Assembly: GCA_934047225.1 (NCBI GenBank)
Contig: OW204001.1
Coordinates: forward strand, 15,050,201-15,114,200
Source: Ypsolopha sequella
Taxonomy: Eukaryota > Arthropoda > Insecta > Lepidoptera > Ypsolophidae
Direction: 5' to 3'
DNA: 64,000 nt
In this document: piece after piece, positions 62,769 to 64,000 of the stretch
Layout of the letters: the number at the start of each line of letters is the position of its first letter
Numbering within the stretch: position 1 is the stretch's first letter
Position numbers and translations under genes: made by a program
The notes under the pieces: generated by a model
What the model saw: only the letters and a program-made list of their open reading frames with translations
Database searches by the model: none
What the model was told of the DNA's origin: nothing

Positions 62769-63221
62769 CCTTCAATTAAAAACTTTACTAGCAAGAAGTC
62801 TTGTTAAATAATTTCAACTTTACACATAGAAAAATTAATTGATAAAACAAAAACACCAATGAATTTCCAAAAGCGGCTTAAATTATTATAACTGTATTTA
62901 ATTTTCTCAATTTGAAGTGAATCCATGAATAAAATTTGTTTTATTCCATGAATAAAATTAGTTTTATTTCATCAAGAAAAATCGTAACTGCTGAACGTTC
63001 GAGTACCTTTGCCTAATCACTTTGTTACAATTAAAAGCAAATATCACGCATACGTACTGGCGAAGTCACAAATAAACATGCACCATGATCGTATAATTTT
63101 CATTGCGATTTTTATTGTTGTTTGCATAAATATGGGTATTTTTCATCTGTTGTATTGAAAAACATTACGGGCGCTAAGGTTATTACAACCTCGTGACGAC
63201 GACACGGCAAAACGTAAACTC

Positions 63222-63498
63222 ATGGTATCGATTCGGTGGAGCACATCTTAACTTATTTGACTGGACTAAACTTAATTTAAGCGTTCTGTCCTTGTCTTTT
63301 CGATAAAGAAAGAAAAAGACAGGACGCTTGAAATAAGGTTAGTTCTGTCAAATAAGTGAATGAATGAAATTTATTGTGTTGAAACATAGGTTGTTGTTGC
63401 TTAAATTTAGATCTCCATGTTTTACCTTTTCAGGTGTATACACATATTTTTATGAATAAAAAGTTAAGTCGTGTTACGCCGAATCGACACAAATAGCC
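63222..63498. mobile_element. Inverted-repeat element, GGTATCGATTCGG termini, copy 2, with LINE-tail insertion
   Basis: TATCGATTCGGTGGAGCAC and AACTAAACTTAATTTAAGC then GTTCTGTCCTTGTC match 31816-31900. The right end is GTTACGCCGAATCGACAC. Between 63355 and 63465 a GAATGAATGAAATTTATTGT stretch looks like a minus-strand LINE 3' tail inserted here. Confidence 0.65.
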
Positions 63499-63550
63499 TA
63501 TTTACAACACTCAACTCGTTTCTAATAACCTATTTACAACCCTGATATCA

Positions 63551-63906
63551 TCTATCAGCCTAGTTCGTCCACTGCTGGACATAAGCCTTTCCAGGACTTT
63601 GCCACTCCCGGCGGTCATCCTGGAAGAACTGCCCATACTCACAAACGCTGGGCAGGCGGGTTGGTGAGCACGGTGCCGGAACCCTCGCATCAGTGACGCC
63701 GCTGCCCGTCACCAGTCTGTTTCATAAAAGGCCCGGCTATTAGGGATGGATATACCGCCATCCATCGGTCCCAGGCATGGTTGGCCCCCTGGTTTTTTGA
63801 CCGTGAGTTGTCCTCTTACTCTCCCCCGAATAACTTCGAGGGGGTCTCCAAGTAAGATGGTGGTACCTCCACAGTCGAGCCCGGCACCTGTAGAAACAGC
63901 TCTACA
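63551..63906 (-). mobile_element. Complete SINE-like element, 356 bp, 11-bp target duplication
   Basis: Flanked by identical CCCTGATATCA at 63540-63550 and 63907-63917. Minus-strand order: GTAGAGCTGTTTCTACAGGT (5') ... GGTGCCGGGCTCGACTGTGG ... CTTATGTCCAGCAGTGGACG (3'). It matches 14226-14582. No A/B box is convincing, so its 5' origin is unknown. The 3' part is LINE-derived. Confidence 0.85.
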
Positions 63907-64000
63907 CCCTGATATCACAACGTACTATTGTAGTGTTGAAGCTTTTTGTTGTTTTTTTTTTACACTCATCAGTCGTCACCAGACTCACGACTGGCAAAGG

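Overview
This looks like a piece of an insect nuclear genome, most likely a moth or butterfly. It is AT-rich and packed with eukaryotic transposable elements. It carries repeat families I associate with Lepidoptera, such as the 'AGGGTTCCGTA ... TGCGAGTCNGACTCGC' family, LINE 3' ends reading 'TGTCCAGCAGTGGACG' or 'TTTATTGCACAC', and 'GTTCCGAGTGTGAACTG' SINE/LINE tails. I see no operons, bacterial genes or convincing host protein-coding exons. Nearly everything that can be named is a mobile element, a relic of one, or a satellite-like tandem array. The taxonomic call rests on remembered family resemblance, not on a search.

Layout. 0.3-7.3 kb is dominated by simple-motif minisatellites: an octamer GATACG(A/T)C array (short copy near 0.4 kb, 1.3 kb long copy at 2.8-4.15 kb), a foldback element (0.88-1.97 kb), an 82-bp tandem repeat (5.2-5.5 kb), and a 1-kb GATGAC array that reverses orientation halfway (6.2-7.25 kb). 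At 8.30-13.64 kb lies an apparently full-length, uninterrupted two-ORF LINE (PHD-finger ORF1; endonuclease/reverse transcriptase ORF2). It sits cleanly inside an older repeat, which fixes both of its ends. 14-30 kb is a graveyard of SINE/LINE ends, a TA-flanked inverted-repeat element, a 5'-truncated Penelope-like element with a GIY-YIG nuclease and a hammerhead-ribozyme-like fold just downstream, and a 16-unit minisatellite. 30-36 kb has a copia integrase relic, 120-bp minisatellites and an essentially complete mariner with an open transposase. 36-64 kb is mainly non-autonomous inverted-repeat elements (MITEs, foldbacks), several nested in each other with recognisable empty sites, and ends with a complete SINE-like insertion bounded by an 11-bp target duplication.

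How parts relate. The LINE, and other TPRT-type machinery represented by the fragments, would have produced the 5'-truncated LINE tails and SINE copies. The mariner has its own terminal repeats and TA sites. Two MITE families sit in TTAA sites, pointing to piggyBac-type mobilisation from elsewhere in the genome. The most unusual observation is a 204-codon open frame filling the gap between LINE ORF1 and ORF2. It overlaps the end of ORF1 and ends in a TGATG stop/start overlap with the ORF2 start codon, just after a hairpin. That could be an undescribed third LINE product or a translational-coupling device.
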